IMG/VR virus record: IMGVR_UViG_3300017948_000109
Location: 1 to 39,914 of that record
Direction: 5' to 3' (one strand)
Origin: a virus
DNA: 39,914 nt
Shown: positions 38,485-39,914 of the stretch, one piece after another
Layout: every line of letters begins with the position of its first letter
Position numbering within the stretch: position 1 is the stretch's first letter
The notes under the pieces: model-generated
Told to the model about the DNA's origin: nothing
Seen by the model: only the letters and a program-made list of their open reading frames with translations
Databases searched by the model: none
Made by a program: the position numbers and the translations under genes

Positions 38485-39914
38485 TCGCAAGACCCCCAAT
38501 CAGTCCCTGACGACATGCTGGCCACTACAGGAACTTCTAGCTTTACAGCATTTTCCATGATCGCCTTTATCTCCAGGGGGGTCTTTTCGTCGGCAGCGGA
38601 AGAATCCAGCTCGTCGTGGACTTGGAGCATCACGTATTTACCAAGTCCGGCTTTCCATACCTCCGACATACACTTCTTGGTCTGATCCGCCGCTGACGGC
38701 TGAATTAGGCTATTAAGAGCTTTATGTATCCTCGCCCGCGTCAATCGTGTCCCACCCCATCGTGCCCGCGCTTCCTCAATCGGAAGCATCGAACCATCGC
38801 GCATGTCCCAAGAGTGCGGCTCCCACAATGGAAATCTTTGGCGCCTGCCCAGAAGCGTCGTCAAGAATCCTCTCGCATTGACTCGATCCTTACAGGCCTC
38901 GGACATCTGCCGCGCAAAAGGCATCTTTCGCGCGTGTGTTGCGAAAAGTTCCTTTGCTTCTTCCTCAGATATTCCCAGTTCCTGCGCAGTTTCCTTAGTA
39001 CCGCGCCCATAGATAATCGCGAAGTTTAGGGCTTTCCCAAGACTTAACTCAAGCCCGGTTACTTCTGCAACGAAACGATGATAATTGAGTGTTGGGTCTT
39101 TCTGATAAAGCTGTGCTGCTTCTATAGCGCTTCTCATTCCAGAGCGCGCACCATAATGAACAAGAAGTCTCATCTCCTGTTGACTCATATCCTTCTTGTA
39201 CCAGCGCTCTCCTTCTTCTGGAAGAAACGCTTTTCTGATTAACTTGCCTTCTGCAGACCGCGAAGGTATATTCTGAAGGTTCGGTCGGGACATAGATAAT
39301 CTTCCCGAAATCGTGCCGTGTTTTCTTCCATCATCTGAAGTGGATCTGAGTGGATGAATTTCTCCGTGCACCCGTCCTTCGTGGATTTGCTCAAGCAACT
39401 GCCCCGTCAAAAACGTATTGCATAATTTCTCCTTCTGTCGAGCCTGAAGTATTAGGCCGCAGACAGGTATATTATTGTCCAATACCTCGTTCGTGATTTG
39501 CGGCTCGCGCGACCGAGGAGTCACTCCATAACACACACCTAAATCATCGAGTACCTTGGCAACACTACGTGCTTCCCATACACTTACCTCATAACCGACA
39601 ATACGCTTTATCTCCTGAGATAGTTCAGATACCTCCCGAAGCAGCCTTTCACGCATCTCCTCCACAAACGAGACATCAATTCTCACACCGCGCCGACGCA
39701 TGTCCAAGTACATGGGCAGCAGATCATGTTCGAGTTTCAAAACAACGCCAAGATTCTCCTCCTCAACGATTTCTTCCTGAACCCCCCAGATGCCCCGAGC
39801 AAGAGCCGCGTCCTCTTCCGCATAGGGTCCCGTATATCTCGGAGGTAGTTTGTAGATGTTAGATTTAATTTCCTGGATAGTATTGCCTACGCCATAAGCA
39901 CGCCCCGCTTCAAG
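38481..39914 (-). CDS. Family A DNA polymerase (N-terminus missing)
   Basis: A frame open at the right edge, giving 477 residues. The first part has GPYAEEDAALARGIW, the motif III region of a 3'-5' exonuclease (Asp35 of the fragment). The palm has motif A as KDMSQQE (Asp242), motif B as GKALNFAIIYG (Lys294, Phe298, Tyr302) and motif C as QVHDE (433-435). Two features are odd: the Tyr of the usual DYSQ is Met, and the O-helix position four before the motif B Lys is Leu where Arg is nearly always found. It replicates phage DNA. It ends in a short Ser/Gly/Glu tail coupled to the small gene at 38392. Confidence 0.9.
   Translation of the reverse strand, partial: LEAGRAYGVGNTIQEIKSNIYKLPPRYTGPYAEEDAALARGIWGVQEEIVEEENLGVVLKLEHDLLPMYLDMRRRGVRIDVSFVEEMRERLLREVSELSQEIKRIVGYEVSVWEARSVAKVLDDLGVCYGVTPRSREPQITNEVLDNNIPVCGLILQARQKEKLCNTFLTGQLLEQIHEGRVHGEIHPLRSTSDDGRKHGTISGRLSMSRPNLQNIPSRSAEGKLIRKAFLPEEGERWYKKDMSQQEMRLLVHYGARSGMRSAIEAAQLYQKDPTLNYHRFVAEVTGLELSLGKALNFAIIYGRGTKETAQELGISEEEAKELFATHARKMPFARQMSEACKDRVNARGFLTTLLGRRQRFPLWEPHSWDMRDGSMLPIEEARARWGGTRLTRARIHKALNSLIQPSAADQTKKCMSEVWKAGLGKYVMLQVHDELDSSAADEKTPLEIKAIMENAVKLEVPVVASMSSGTDWGSCE

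Noticed and set aside
1-39914. tRNA or rRNA genes and an integrase or attachment site
   Set aside because: No cloverleaf-like sequence with a conserved T-loop, no rRNA segment and no recombinase gene were recognised. A tool-based tRNA scan would be needed to be certain.

Overview
The window is a piece of a tailed double-stranded DNA phage (or prophage) genome with a contractile tail, i.e. a myovirus. The evidence is a complete ordered tail set on the + strand (neck terminator, DUF3383 sheath-type protein, tube, frameshifted assembly chaperone, tape measure, Dit-like protein, plug, hub, HxH spike, gp25-like wedge, baseplate J, DUF2612, fibres), and a phage-type replication and accessory block on the - strand ending in a family A DNA polymerase. 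Base composition is fairly balanced with AT-richer patches (not computed). The host cannot be named from this sequence; a Gram-negative proteobacterium is my best guess. No tRNA, rRNA or CRISPR array was seen, and no stretch over 300 bases lacks a gene.

Layout. (a) 1-14163, + strand: an unusual cargo of about fifteen sugar and small-molecule enzyme genes threaded between virion surface proteins (137, 4289, 7727) and a neck gene (12152). The enzymes are a split thiamine-diphosphate E1-like pair, a DegT-fold protein with His at the PLP-lysine position (ColD-like dehydratase), an NAD-dependent epimerase/reductase, a cobalamin-binding radical SAM enzyme, a papain-like small protein, a GT-A glycosyltransferase, two methyltransferases, a phytanoyl-CoA-dioxygenase-like enzyme and two GT-B glycosyltransferase-like proteins. 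An HNH homing endonuclease sits at 12622. (b) 14174-29481, + strand: small proteins, head-tail connection and the complete tail. The tail chaperone gene carries a -1 slippery T run (20068-20075) whose shifted frame is open for 77 codons. (c) 29478-39914, - strand: SNF2-like helicase, a chain of small genes coupled by ATGA or GTGA overlaps, a Ycf46-like AAA+ ATPase and DNA polymerase A. One + strand gene, a VRR-NUC-like nuclease at 34016, stands alone in this block.

How it may work together. Enzymes in (a) are transcribed with late virion genes, so their product is probably needed when particles are assembled: a modified, possibly C-branched deoxy sugar attached to virion surface proteins or to a host glycan. 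This is inference. The strongest clue is the order E1-alpha-like, E1-beta-like, ColD-like dehydratase, SDR, which resembles the chemistry of two-carbon-branched sugars (yersiniose, avilamycin) without being the same gene set.

Other points: one mobile repeat domain occurs in five copies across four tail proteins; the tape measure ends in an M15-like peptidase motif; the polymerase has unusual residues in motifs A and B; four very short genes (14431, 32251, 34736, 38392) are supported by stop/start coupling or by filling a gap; and the - strand AAA+ gene has a promoter-like element inside a palindrome.
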